Positions 25,301 to 40,300 are shown, counted from the stretch's first letter. The stretch: DNA of 64,000 bases from Haberlea rhodopensis (GCA_907163345.1 CAJQUN010000436.1:62001-126000), one strand, 5' to 3'. Notes: generated by a model not told the origin, from the letters alone. A program made the numbers and translations.

Positions 25301-28300
25301 ATCGCCGTGCCCGTCGTCCCCGACACTCAGAGTAAATCAACTCAGTCATCATCAAGGATATCAAAGAAGTGGACAGATCAATATGATATGCCCATGAATC
25401 ATCGATGCATCATATGACATATGCAACTCAATATGTCATGCAATCTCATGTGAAAGTCAATACATATCATGTAATTCACATAAGAAAATCAATTATCGCA
25501 TATAAACCAAGTAAGGTCATACATTAGCATCATTACACGCCTTTGTCAGACGTCGTGATAAAACTCATTTCAACGTACTTCAACCAAAGCTAATTTACCG
25601 AGTACTCGTCGAGTCAACCCCGTAATCTTATTAACCTGGTCATGTAAATTCCAAAATGACACTAAGTGTTCAATTAGTGCATTGAATCAAATCTAACTTC
25701 TAAATATGACGCTTATCGATTTTCTTACATTTTCAGCCTGACCCATTTTCGTAGGAAAATCACTATAATTTCATATGACATCAAAACGACTTGATTCCAG
25801 TGCTCAAAGTTCAGAAACTCAAAATACTACATTTCATGTATTATGATGTCAAGTTGGTTCCTCCAACTGAAAGGGGTTTAAACACTAACCACATAGTATT
25901 TTAAAATCTGTTTTCCAGCTTGAGCAGTGTTAGTAAAAATACTATAACTTTTTCGTTTGAAATCCAAAATGAGTGATTCCAGTGGCAAATTACAGCCCAC
26001 TCGAAGTACTCAAATTCGTATTTTTAGACATTTTCCGGAATTCCTAGCAAAAAATGCTCAGGAATCCTAAGAACACACCGCATGGGTATTTTCGCCCACA
26101 TGCAGGGCTCAAAATGAGCATTAATAGTATAAAATTCATAACTTCTTCAAAAAATAAGTCCAAATTAAGTCCTCTTTCTTTTTTTTAATCCAAGAGAATT
26201 CATAGACCTACAACTTGCATTTGAAGACCGACATCAAATTCGAAACAAAATTTACCCGGAAACTCGAAAAAACAGTTTGCATGTGACATGCATGAACATT
26301 CAGAGTCCACAATGTGCACTATTAGTAAAATCGACATAACCTTTACTTCGGAGATCCAAATCGCATGCTTCTTTTTTTAAACTGCATTCATGTTTTCTCA
26401 AAGTCAAATTCGAAGGTTAAAAATGTCGAAATGACGAAATTCAGACTGTCCAAAAAAATCACTTTTTTGCGGATTTCTGTTATAAACAAATTGAACTCGA
26501 ATTATCATGCTCCTACTTAGATTTTCGACTTTAATCCACAAAAATCAACTAAAACTAGAGTAATAAGGAATCATACCCTTGAAGATTCAAGAATCCCACA
26601 ATCAAGCCACCTCCCAAGCTCCTAATCCTCCAATTCTTAAAGAATATGAAGCCTCTCCCTTCTACTTTCCTAAACTACAATTGCATGTAGGTTTCTCACC
26701 AATTTCTCTAATTTGGGAGGAGAGAATTTCCGAAAATTGAGGAGAGGAAATCAGATTGTTTATGTGAGAGAAGAAGACATCATTTATATTAAAAAAAATC
26801 ATATAGTGGGTGAACCACTATGCAAGAAAAATGAGTTTTTTAATCTTTTAAATGCCAAAACTTCCAAGTGTCCAAATTGGTGATTCATGATATGTGTTGT
26901 ATGGTGTTGGACGAAAATTGCATGTCAACTTGTATAATTTTGATGTATTTTATCTCAATTAAAAGTAAAGTGTTGTGATCCGGAACACCTTAATTCGTAA
27001 TCTCAACTTTTAATCATCCGGGTTTGCTAACTCGAGGTTAATCATAATTAATTAGTAACTGTGCCTTACATTTATTCAACAGTTTCAAATCATCTTTATC
27101 CATGCAGCTCCCTTCAAATCAACTAACGAGACTTATTCAATACTTTGTTCTATTTTATCCTTATTAAATATATTCTATTCATATTTATAATAAACCTTTA
27201 AATATTTTATGTTTATTTATAATATAGCTTTCGTATCTTAATTTTTTTATTTTTAAAATTGTCTAAAGTGAACAAAAAAATTATAAAATATTAACAATAA
27301 ATAATTATGTTTTCATATTATTGCAATATCAAAAGTTATACATAAATGGAAGCATGTTATCCGATATAGCATATATTTAATCCATTTTAGATATATTCTT
27401 TTACAATTATATGGGGTGCTTAAATTTATTATCAAAAGTTATACATAAACAATATACCCCATTTACAATTAAAAAAAATTAAATCCTAAAAAAAAAAATT
27501 TTGTTTATTGTTTAATAAGTTATATATATGGTTATATCTGTAGCTGCAATTTTTCATACAAACCCAACATAATTTTGATTGTATATCAGAAAACAATAAC
27601 TGTAAATGAAAAAAAAAAAGACAAAACCAAAAAAATAAATTGCACTTGCAATACTATTGCAAGTGCAATTTCAATTTTTGAAAGCTTGAAAATTTGCAAG
27701 GTAGCTTTTTAACCATGCAATTGAATTGCAATTGCCACGTTTAATTTGCAATTCCAATGAACATGGCCTGAGAGATCTGTAACTTGTGTGAATCAGTCTG
27801 TAAATGTCCAGTTATTATTTTAGTTTTACCTGCTATTGCAATTTTAAGCGTTTGCTATTTCTTTTTAAACCGTATCTCCATTTCATTCATTTAGGAGCTG
27901 AAGTCTGGCATAAGAAGCCAGGAGACAGGAAGTTCTACCATTGAAAAATCAGTTTCTTCGAGGAAATCTGTGGATGAATCAGAAAGGTATTTGACGTTAG
28001 CTATCACGTTTGAACTCCAACCAATAAATTGGACATGTCAAATGGCTTTCTAGTGATTTGGCTATGGTGATCTTTAAAACCGCCAAAAGTAAAAACAATT
28101 CTTATAGGAAAAATGTATTCTGTTTACACCTGTTTCTGAGTTAACAACCACAATTCTTATTGAAATTAGTTATTTGTAGCACCTTGTGCACCGAAGGTCG
28201 CTGATTGCATTATTTGGTCGAAGTTGAGTGAGGCTTCTCCATCTTCATCCCAAAAGTCAGAGTGGAGATTTATAGGATCGCTCTCAAATCTTCTCCCAAT

Positions 28301-31300
28301 TGATAATTTGCTAGATGATTTAAATATATCTCCAGAAGATATTATACATGTACAACCTATATCAGGAAGGTCAACTATACAATAATTCAAATAATTAATA
28401 TCGTGATTTCAGTACATAGAATCCTATTTCATTGCAAGTTATAAACATTAATTCTCCCTCTCAAGTTGGTTCATATTAATTCTCCCTCTCAAGTTGGTGC
28501 ATCACACATGCCGAACTTGGATATTGCTGTGTAGAGTGACCCACTAGGAATAACACGAGTAATCATTTCAGCTGTAGGAACTTCTATTCTATCAGAATCT
28601 AGGTTATCTTTGTTGTATATCCTATACATCTCAACATGTTTTGTCAGATTGTGTTGCACTTGATTATTTGCAATCTCAATAGCTGCCTCTGAACCATAAC
28701 CGAATTCACTGAGGATAATATTCGGCTACATAAGCTTTGTAGTTCATGATGAAGAGCACGATATTTGCTTCCACATTAAGTCAATGAAACCATGTTCTTG
28801 TTTTTTTCTTCTCCATGTCACCTGATTACCCCCGATAAATGATACTAGGTGTAGACTTTCTGTCATATCGAGATCTGGAAAAATCACCAAAATGTGTAGA
28901 TGAATTGTCTGGAGACGTTTTACCTTTGCCTAAAGAGCACTTAAAATAATCCAAGATACAATTCACTGCACTATGTGTTGGTCATTTGGATTGTGCATGA
29001 ATGAGCTCACAATACTTGCTGCATATGAAGACAGATCTAGTGTGGGTTAGTTAGATCGATTTCCCTACCAACCTTTGATCTATCTTTGTTGGAATCTGAT
29101 CAAGAGATATACTTAAGCTATAATTCACCTCAATGGGACTACCTAAAAGTTGATGAGCTGAGTTCCTAATTTCAACCAAGAGTTCCAATACATCTTCCGT
29201 TGAGAGAGATAGAGTTTGTGCTTAGACCAAGACACTTCAATGCCCAAGAAATATTTTAGAGTTCCCAGGACAATTTCAAATTCCTTAAACGAGTACTTCT
29301 GAAGCTACTTCTTCATATAGTTGCTCAATTTGCCAAACCATGATCTTGGTGGCTATATCAATACATATAGAGCCTTCTTCAGCTTGCATACCTCCTTTTG
29401 GTGCAAACCCAAGAGGAGGATGGATCCCCATATACACCTCTTTAGAAAGATCACTGTGTAGGAAGGCATTCTTCATATATAGCTACCTCAATGGCCAATC
29501 TTCATTAACTACAAAGGATTAACAGTATTCATTTTATTCACGGAAGCAAGGGTCTCTTGATAATCGATTTCATAAGTCTGGGTGTATCACTTCTCCACCA
29601 ATTTGCTTTGTACCCATCAGTTCCATTTGAGTTGTACTTCACCTAGAAACCTACGTACATAGTACTGTCCGCTTATCCTTTGGTAGTTCGACAATCTCTC
29701 AAGTAGAATTTTTCTGGAGAGTTTTATTTTGTCTACCATAGTAGACTTCCACGTAGGATCTTCAAGGAATTCCTGAAAATGACAAGGAATAGATACAATG
29801 GATTGCCAAAGGGCAAGTTTATTCTTAAATAGATGATTGTAAGATAAAATCAGAAATGGGATAGACAATAGATTCAAAAAACCCAACCTATTAAGTGCAT
29901 CTTTAACATGTGGATCCAAGGTAGGAGTCTTTGGAATCAAAGAAGCTGAAGAAAAGCATACCTCAAGACTTGTATTGGACAAGTCATCCAGCCAATGGGA
30001 GGAGCACTGGTGCTTGGAGGGGTTATGTGGCAACATACTTGTTTTTCTTGTATATTCGTGCTCGAAGAACAATTAATACGGTCTCTCCTGTCTCTCCTCG
30101 GGGGCAAGCTCCACAACTGTAGGTTGAGGAACATTAGGAGACTCCTCCTGACCATATGCCCTTGACTCCTAACATTCAAAATTTCTTTTCTTCCAGATAT
30201 TTTCCTACCAGAGATACATCCCTATAAAAAAACAGACTCGCATTCATAGAATTGAATATCCAGAAATAATATTTCCTTATAAGAGGATGATAGCAATTCT
30301 AGTCCCTTTGAGGAGATAATTGTCATTTTTGTCCCCATAGTTTAGGGATTTTCCTAGTTTAGTTTCTCTTGTATTTTCACGCAAGAGACTCTAAACTTTT
30401 GAGATTTGATCTGGTAAACTGGAATGTTAACAAACAGATTTGAGCATGTGATAGCCATGAGATCCATTTTTCTCCAATTGGTCGATCCCTTGACCCAATA
30501 TCATTCGTTCCCCCAAATGTTTCTCTTTCTGCTGACTAGGGATGTAAAAGAACCGAATCGAGCGGAATATCATTAAAAATTTAAGGCTCAAATTCAAGTT
30601 CGAATAATGACGATCCGAAGCTCGAATAATTAAATATTTTTTGCTCAAACTCAGCTCGAAAGATTCGAGCATGTTTGCAAGCTATTGAAGCTATTGCTCT
30701 AAAATAAATGTTTGAAAGACTCGAATTTGGATGATATGTCCCTTAAAATCTGTTCTTCTAGGTTTCAGTTAAAATAAGAATTTGGAGACGACAGGACTTT
30801 CATGATTTTCTTTAAGAACTAATTGGCTGATTCAGAACCTAGTGGCTGATACATATCCAACTCATCTAAAATTCCATTGCGTGATGCATAGTAGTCATGC
30901 ACATAATTTTCAGCCCGCTGTGGCGTGAAAGACTCGCCGCAGTTCAAATATTGAAGACATGTCTTTCCCATAGATATCTTTTAGAGTATTCCTGAACTTT
31001 TTGGTAATAGGCAAGAAGATTAGGTCTTGCGCTCTCCTTATCAATCATGTTGTACAGTAACCAAGCCATGACGCAGAAATCACTGCAGCACAATCTTCAT
31101 ATGTAGAATATTTCAAATCAGGAGGATTAGATATAACTGTCAGTAAACACCGACAAATAATTAGAAAGACTGCCCACAAGAGATAGTTTGCTCCATTCAA
31201 TTATACAGTTACGCCACCATTGTCGTGTATTTAGTATCACCAGATGACATCATAATAGCCATGTGACTAAACATTCAACAGAAGAAAGGTGGTTAACTTG

Positions 31301-34300
31301 CCCCAGCAATAATTAAAATTTAAAAAGTAGAGAACCACAAAGAAATATTAAAGATGGAAAGAGAAAACAAGGAAAAATTCACTGGATGAGCAGTCTGTAT
31401 TTTAAAATTTCCTTGAACCATGCACAGAGTTACTCTTAACATGAATAGTCGTAATATTTTTCTTGATGCATGTTTGGAAGAACGAGGGAGAAAACCTAGA
31501 TCAGGTTAACCCGCTGTGATAGCATGTTGGGAAGAAAAGAAACAATGGAATTATTGAAGCAGTATAAGAGGCTTACAAAGATCTTACCCCTAAAGCCTCT
31601 GATGCTTTAATTTCATTATTGAATGATGACAATCACACCTAATTTTGAGGAGTTCTAGAAGTGGTCTTAAAAAGATTTGCTAAGAAAACAAGGTTGAAGA
31701 GGAGAATAGAGAACCTTAACATCAGAATGGATGATATCAGACATCACATTCAGCTGACTAATTATGCATAAAGCAAAACCAGTGGATATGTTTCTTGATT
31801 GAAAAGTTTTGTCCCAATGTAAGTAACTTAAACTTCAAAATGGGTGATCTTAGGTATCATTTTCAGTAGAACAATTGTACATAACGCAAGACCAATGGAT
31901 ATGTCTCTTGATTGTTTTTGTCCCAATATAAGCTCTCAATTGAGAATGTAGGATAAATATTATGTATTTTTATTGTTGAATTAGTGCCAACAATACTTGG
32001 GGTGAACGACTTGGACTTGAGTTGCTTCATATCTGTAGTCATAATACAAAGCATGCTTACACCGAGACTTGAAAATCCATATTCATACTTACTTTTCAGC
32101 CAAGTGGTATGGTTTAAATAACCTTTTGAGATTAATGACATTTTCATGAAAAATATAATAAATCATACCTTATAATTTGTGCAAATATTTGCAGCTTCTC
32201 ACGACTGCAAGACCATCTTAATGTTGCTCGTCATTAGTTCTTCTTAGCAATGTCTGGTTAGGCTGTTTGATTCATAACTTTACTTCATGGACAGGGATAA
32301 GGACAGTACCGCATTGGAGGATTCCAAGATTTCCTGTGCTAGTGAACCTGAGATTGTCTTAAAATCTTCAGGAGTGCAAGTTGAGAAGAAAGAGGATGTC
32401 GAAACTGCTCAGAATATGGAGTGTTTACCATCTGAAACATCTTCTTCTTGGCAACCAGAGGATGCTGATGCACCCCAAGGTTGGTCAAATACTCAAATAT
32501 GTGTTTTTAGTCTTCCCAGTTCATATTAAAGTTATTTACTAGTTGACTTAAACTTAATTCAACTTCTCACCTTATGTTCTCTTTTACTATTTAAAAATCA
32601 AGCATATCTGGCGATGATTGAACACATTGATCTGTAGTAGAGTTTAATCTTTTCTATAAAATGTTCCTTTTTATTATTCTAGTTTGCATATATTTTAGAT
32701 TGACACTTCCTGGATCTCCTGTCACTCACATTGCAACCTGTTTTCTCCAAATTTTCACGATTCCAAACTTCTATTGAGATGGAACTACTATTTCTGGAGG
32801 ACAGTCTGTTGATGCTAAATTTTTGATGTGCCTCTGTAAAATTTGGTGTTTTATTTGGATAAAATTCGTGTTATTTTTGTTGGATGGCCCCTCAAAGAGA
32901 CGTGGGTGCCACAATCTGGTTTTATTTTACTTCAAGTGTAAGTTCTGTTATGTTATTTTTCCAACTATATTATGTCTAATTTTGTTGTAAAGCACTTCTT
33001 ACTTCAGTATCTAAGGACACAGCTTACTTTTCGCCTCCAAATTTGCCTACTTCAGAGCATTTATTAATTTTCGGTCATTTTCACTTTTCCCATGACTTTT
33101 TTCCAGTTTTCTGTTGTGTTTTTACTGTTTCAACTCTATCTGGAATGATGATTCATTGCAGTTCCTGAATGCTACACCAAAGTTGCGGAGTCAAAGTTTC
33201 CGGTATTTAATTTTCCTCTACACTGTTAGTATGATTAGTATGATTCTTTTTTAAATGTTTACGTGGTATGAGCTGGTATCTTTTAACCATTGATATTTGG
33301 TTACAGATTATTGTAGAGGAGTTTTTTCAGTTCTTCTTTTCAGACAACGGGGCTAGTTTCCAGGAGTCATTTCATAAAAAATGTGGTGACAAAGGTGATT
33401 GAGTGCACTCATCTGAAATATATTTATTCAAATATCCATTTTATTCGTGTATAATTTGGTTGGTATAAATTGCACAATTTTGTAGTATATGATTTTTGTC
33501 ATTCTTCCTTTCAGATTTCAAGTGTTCTTCATGGCAGCCTCATGATAAATTTGGGCACATGTCTGAGGTGTCTTTTCAACACCCAATTAAACTTTATCTT
33601 GGTATGTCTTTGTTCAAGTCAAGTTATATCTGAAATGTGCTTACCAACTTCAGTGATATACAGTGGAGGTTGCTTTACCTGGACATGCTGAAAGATAGAA
33701 AATTGACAACTTCTTTGGCACGCCATATCTTATTCTCTCTTTTCATTATTTTCAGGTGCAAGATGTGGTAGCTGTAAGCAGGTTCAGAAATATAGAGCGT
33801 ATAGGAATAGGTAAGTGACTGTACTTTATGAATATATAAAAAGTGTTTTTTCGTTGTTATTATTGTATCACTTTCAGTGATAAAATAGGTGAATTCAGGA
33901 ACCTGAAACATTTGAATCTCCATAGATTCAAAAAAGGAATGAGAACATTTAAGCCTATGGAAAAGTACAAAAAAATCCTAACTACCAATATTAGTCTATA
34001 CTAACGAGGGAATGCCATGAATCTCTAAACCCCCTCACCCTGGTGTATGCTGAGAATGGATGTCTAGCATTTCCAGCTTATCAGCCATGAGCTCGAATGA
34101 AGATTTAGTTACTCCATTAGTTAACACAAACACAGTTTGTTGCTTGGTGTTGTGAAAGTTATGTACACACGCCTCAATTTTTTTATTGAAGTTTGTGTCA
34201 ACTTCTACTTTCTTTCTACTATCATATTGAACTGAGTTTTGAGAAATGTATGTTACTACTTCCTTCTTGTCAGAATAAAGTTTCTGTTACAAAATATGAG

Positions 34301-37300
34301 ATAGTGGAAAAAATCTCTATTATAAATTCATCATTAATCTGAAGAAAATAATGAAGTATTTATACAAAGAAAAACAACCAAGAAACCTAGTTTAAACAAT
34401 CTCTTTAAATCTAAACTTATCATTATCTCCTAATCTAAATATCTCTAATAAATAATAAAGATAAAATAGTATCTAATATGATAATTATCTAATTATCTCC
34501 AACACTCCCCCTCAAGCTAGAGAATAGATATTTATCATTCCTAGCTTGCTTGCCAATTGATTGAATGCTGCCTTTGATAAACTCTTCGTTAGAATATCTG
34601 CAACTTGATGTCCTGAAGGAACATAAATCATACATACACTTTTATCCTCAATTTTTTCTTTGATAAAGTGCCTGTCGATCTCAACATGCTTTGTTCTATC
34701 ATGATGGACTGGGTTATGAGCAATGTTTACTGCTGCCTTGTTGTCACAGTAGAGTTTCATAGGCTCTTTGTTAAAAAACTTCAATTCCTCCATTAATCTA
34801 GATAGCCAAATACCTTCACAGAGTCCTTGAGCAACAGCTCGAAATTCTGCTTCTGCACTGCTTCTAGACACAACTGATTGTTTCTTACTTCTCCAAGTAA
34901 CAAGGTTACCCCATACATAAGTACAATAACCTGTAGTTGATCATCTATCCATTACTGATCCAGCCCAGTCAGCATCAGTGTATACCTCAATACCACGTTT
35001 TTTTATTTTTTTCGAAAAACATGCCTTTACCAGGATTTCCTTTGAGATACCTCAGAATCCGTCGTACTGCCTCAAGATGTTGGTTGCATGGGGAATGCAT
35101 GAACTGCCTTACAACACTCACAGCAAACGCAATATCTGGTCTCGTGTGAGAAAGATAGATTAATTTTCCTACCATACGTTGGTAACTTTCTCGATCCACT
35201 TTATTAGTGTCATCATTTAACCCGAGTTTCAGGTTCTGTTCCATAGGTGTCTCGGCTGGTTTGCAGCCTAGCATACCTGTTTCCTTTAGTAAGTCCAGTG
35301 TATATTTCCTTTGGGATATCGTGATTCCTACTTTGCTCCGTGCTACTTCCATTCCCAAGAAATATCGCATGTTTCCCAGATCCTTAACTTCGAATTCAGT
35401 AGCTAGAAATTCCTTCAGTTTTCGAGCTTCTTCTATATTATCACCTGTTAAGATAATATCATCCACATATACTATCAAGATAGTTATCTTTCCATCATCC
35501 AAGTGTTTGTAGAATAAAGTATGGTCAGTCTGTGATTGAGAGTATCCATTTCCTTTGATTGCTTTACTGAACTTCTCAAACCAAGCCCTGGGAGATTGTT
35601 TCAGACCGTAAAGAGCCTTTTTCAGTTTGCATACTTGATCAGCTTTATTTCTATCTCCAAATCCAGGTGGAAGTTCCATGTATACCTCTTCATTTAGATC
35701 CCCATTCAAGAAGGCATTCTTAATATCTAGCTGTTGTAATGGCCAATCAAGATTAGTAGCTAAAGATAGTAGCACCCTTACTGTATTTAATTTTGCTACT
35801 GGAGCAAAAGTCTCCTGATAATCAATGCCTGCTGTTTGAGTGAATCCTCTGGCTACCAATCTAGCTTTATACCTTTCAATACTCCCATCTGCTTTGTATT
35901 TAATAGTGAAAACCCATTTGCACCCTACTGTTTTCTTGTCTTTAGGTAAAGATGTAATCTCCCAAGTATCATTTTTATTTAACGCATTTATCTCCTCAAC
36001 CACAGCCTTTCTCCATTCTGGAATAACAACTGCCTCATGGATATCCCTAGGAATCTCAATGCTCGACAGATGACATGTAAAATCTCGAAATTTGGGAGAC
36101 AAAGTATTGTAGGAAATGAATTTTGCTATAGGGTGAGCTGTGCATTGTCTTACTCCTTTACGAAGTGCAATAGGAATATCAAGGTCTGAGGGAATTACCT
36201 CTGATTCAGTGGTTTGTGGAGCAGGATTTGGTTCGACTTCATGGTTTTGTTGAGCATCGGTCGGTTCTATACCTTGAATCTTGTTCCGTCGTGAATAAAC
36301 AATGAAATCAGGTCGAGTTTCATCTCCCCCTGCCTCAAATTCGTTGATAGTGGTTATGGGCAGCGCATTTTGAGGCTGGAAGTCAATATTGGAAGGCTGT
36401 GGCAGCATATTTTGAGGCTGTAAGTGAATACTGGAAGGCTGATTAGAAGACTGGTCAAATGGATCTGGTGTACCTGACTGGAACTGAGCTTCAACCGTGT
36501 TCTCCCCCTGAAGCGAAGTGTTTGGAAAAAAAAGGTTGGTTTTCGAAAAAAGTAGCATCCATTGACACAAAAACTTTGTTTAAGGAGGGGGAATAACACT
36601 TATAACCAAGCTGACATGGTGAATAACCAAGAAAATACACTTAATGGCACGTGGGTCAAGCTTGGATTTACTTGGATTATGATTGTGGACAAACGATGTG
36701 CAACCGAAAGTACGGGGAACTAAGGAAGAGACAAGCTGAAAATGAGGATATACAGCTTTAAGAGTGGATAAGGGAGTGTGAAGATCAAGAACACGATTGG
36801 GCATTCTATTTGTTAAATATGTTGCAGTGAGGACAGCGTCTCCCCAATGAAATTTAGGAACATGCATAGTGAACATTAATGCACGTGCTATTTCCAAGAG
36901 ATGACGATTCTTTCGTTCAGCAACACCGTTCTGCTGTGGGGTATATGGACAAGTTGTATGGTGAAGAATACCTTGGTTTGCAAGGTATTCCCCAAGGGTG
37001 GAATGAAAGAATTCACGGCCATTGTCGGTTCGTAATGTTTGAATAGTGGTATGAAATTGATTTTTGATCATCGAATTAAATTTTTGAAAGGTATGAGTTG
37101 CTTCCGATTTTTCTTTAAGCAAATACACCCAACACACTCGTGTATGATCATCAATGAATGTAATGAACCAACGTGACCCTGAATTGGTGTGGACACGAGA
37201 AGGCCCCCATATGTCACTATGAATTAGTGAGAATGGGCGGCTAGATTTATATGGTTTAGACGGGAAGATAGAACGTGTGTGTTTAGCTAATTGACATACT

Positions 37301-40300
37301 TCACAAGAGAAAAAACTTGGATTTTTATTACGAAACAAAGATGGAAATAAATGTCTCAAATACTGAAAATTCAAATGCCCTAATCTACGGTGCCATAACA
37401 TAATCAAAGCATGATTCGAGGAGGAAAAAGAATCAGCAGTGACTTGATAAACTTGTGGATCCGCAACAGGAACAACATTAAAGTGATAAAGACCGCCCTC
37501 AGCTCTAGCATTGCCAATCGTCTTCCCCGAACCCAGCTCCTGAAATATACAACAAGATTCAGAGAATTTAGCAATACAAATTGTGAGTTTTGGTTAACAT
37601 ACTAATCGATAACAGATTGCATGTTAATTTGGGTACATGAAGCACTGCGTGAAGTGTTAAGGACGCAGAAATTTTTATGGAACCTTTCCCAGCCACAGTG
37701 GATAATGAACCATCCGCTCTGCGTACCTTGAGATTGCCAGGACAAGGTGTATAGGAACAAAATAATGTTGGGCTACCTGTCATATGGTCAGATGCGCCTG
37801 AATCAAGGATCCAGGAACTCGCAGCCTCCGTCGAAGCACGAAGAGCAGTATGATTAGTACCTGAATCAGCCAAAGAGCTAGCAGCAGTAGGAGGCGTGGA
37901 AACAGATAAATTTAGCAGTCGTTGCAACTGTTCCAATTGTTCTCGACTGAGGGAGACATTCACATTGTCAGATGAAACGGTAGGTAGAGATTCAGTGGGT
38001 GCCACAGATGTTTGGTAACCTTTTCCCTCCTTTCCTTTGTTACGTGGCTTCCAATTGGCAGGTTTGCCATGTAGTTTCCAGCAATTGGCTTTAGTGTGGT
38101 AGGGACGATGGCAAAATTCACAATTAACAGGTTCATCCGTTTGATTGAATTTTGTCGAACCATTCAGTTTTGGTGGCCAAGTGGTGGGACCCTTTGAAGC
38201 CAAAGCAGATAGTTCGGGAGAGGTAGCCGAAGAGGGAGCATTCCCGAGCATAACTCGGCGTCTATTTTCCTCGCGGCGCACCTCGGAGAAGACCTCACGA
38301 ATAGTGGGTAGGCTGCCACGACCAAGAATCCGACCCCGTACTTCATCCAAATCTTTGTTAAGGCCTGTTAGAAAGTCGTAAATCCTCTCCTTTTCAACAA
38401 ATTTCCAGAACTTGACATTCGCCTCTGGTTCACCCCAATCACCTATATAGAATTGATCCAATTCCTGCCAAAGGTTGTTCACCAGCGTGAAATAATCGGT
38501 TACATCAAGGGTACCCTGTTTAGATTCACGAAGTTTAGTTTTTAACTCAAAAACTTGCGAACAATTGCCTAGATCAGAATAGGTTTCTGTTACAGCATCC
38601 CAAATCGATTTCGCAGTTCGGAGGAACAAGAAATTCTGGCTGATACGAGGCTCCATCGAATTTATCAACCAAGCCATAACAATAGAATTTTCGAGTTCCC
38701 ATGTAGAACTCCCGGAATCGCCGTTTGCCGGCCGTGTCTTTTCCCCAGAAATATAGCCCATCTTTCCTCGTCCACGAATAACAATAAGGACGGATTGAGA
38801 CCACTGTAAGAAATTTCTGGAATTTAATTTATGGTTGGTGATCTGTAATGATGAATAATCAAAATTTGTATTGTGTTGAGGTGGAGGAACCGGAGGGGTC
38901 GTCTTTGAGGAGTCCTCAGACGTCATTATTTGGTTTATGTTTTGTTGGTTGTTTGAAGCAGAAAAAAATATGACGAAACAACCCAAAAAAAAGGAAAAGA
39001 CGCACGATTGCGTATAGGCGGTTTCCAGAAAACCCGTTTGGGAAAAGCGATCGGGAATGGTAATCGCTACAGGAGCCGCGCAGTAACCGCGCTACAGTAA
39101 CGTGAACAGTGCCCAAAAATCGCGTGAACAGTACCCAAAAAGCACGTAAACAGTACTCAAAAAATCACGTGAACAGTAATTGCGCGATGAACAGTGCCCA
39201 GAATAGCGTGAACAGTACCCAAATTCACGTGAACAGTACTCAAAATACGTGAACAGTACCCAGAAAAATTGATTTAGGGTTCTGGCTCTGATACCATGTT
39301 ACAAAATATGAGATAGTGGAAAAAATCTCTATTATAAATTCATCATTAATCTGAAGAAAATAATGAAGTATTTATACAAAGAAAAACAACCAAGAAACCT
39401 AGTTTAAACAATCTCTTTAAATCTAAACTTATCATTATCTCCTAATCTAATATCTCTAATAAATAATAAAGATAAAATAGTATCTAATATGATAATTATC
39501 TAATTATCTCCAACAGTTTCATAGGAAGCTGAAATGGCACCTTTAGTTCTTGTATGAATCTCTTCAACCAGATACTTTCTATTTTCCAGTGCAACGACTC
39601 TGCACTAAGATTTAGTGCTGCTCCTTGCAACCACTATGTTTTTCAGTACGCTTTCATGCAACAACCCACACCTTGGTGCGGTATTCTGTAGTGGACCTTA
39701 TGTATCATTAAAAGCTTTCTACCCCTTTCACCTCATTTTTTTCCGGGTAAAGGCCATCCCTGGAGTAACCATTTGATATCTTAGTATTCTGTAGACAGCT
39801 TTCAAAGTGTTTTACAGAGGCACTGATTACATTAAGCTGTAGATGAATTCAGCAGGTTTACGCCACGGGCCCGCTGATTTCAGAAAAGTAGTAGGGTATT
39901 TTTCTAAGAAATGAGCTTACATTTTTTGCTTCTTGCTCTCTCTCTCTCTCTCTCTCTCTCATCCCCCAAGAAGTACGTAAGCTTCCTGAGGTCTTTTATT
40001 CATTCTGTCTGCTGAATAAATACTGGTCACCACATGTCAGTACGATGCCATTAACATCCATGATTAGAATCATTTTCCTTAAAATTCAGATAAATGTTGA
40101 AATAAAGTGTGATCTTTATGTGCTGCCCACGATGTTTTAATTATTTGTGAAACCACAGAGCCGGGATCTGGGGGTTTGTTTAAATTTAGAGTTTTTCGAC
40201 ATACTCACCATCTTCCTTTGTCACAGTGCTACTCGAATATGGTGGAAACCCATATAAATTTTATTTCACTGGGATCCTTAAGAGTGCACTTTACACATAT

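Larger units (their letters stand above)
34285..39515 (-). mobile_element. Young Ty1/copia element C
   Basis: LTRs of 220 bp (34285-34504) and 219 bp (39297-39515) are identical apart from a single 1-bp indel. They are flanked by the perfect duplication GTTTC (34280-34284, 39516-39520). The primer-binding site is complementary to 39285-39296 (GCTCTGATACCA) and the polypurine tract to CTCCCCCTCAAGCT at 34505-34518. All copia domains are present in long frames with only a few breaks. It is the youngest insertion in the window by LTR identity and lies antisense in VAD1 intron 33811-41278, inside an older copia remnant. Confidence 0.95.

Noticed and set aside
27637..27671. Hairpin as a transcription terminator or microRNA precursor
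   Set aside because: Arms of 15 bp with a 5-base loop are too short for a plant microRNA precursor, and an intrinsic terminator is not expected in a plant intron.
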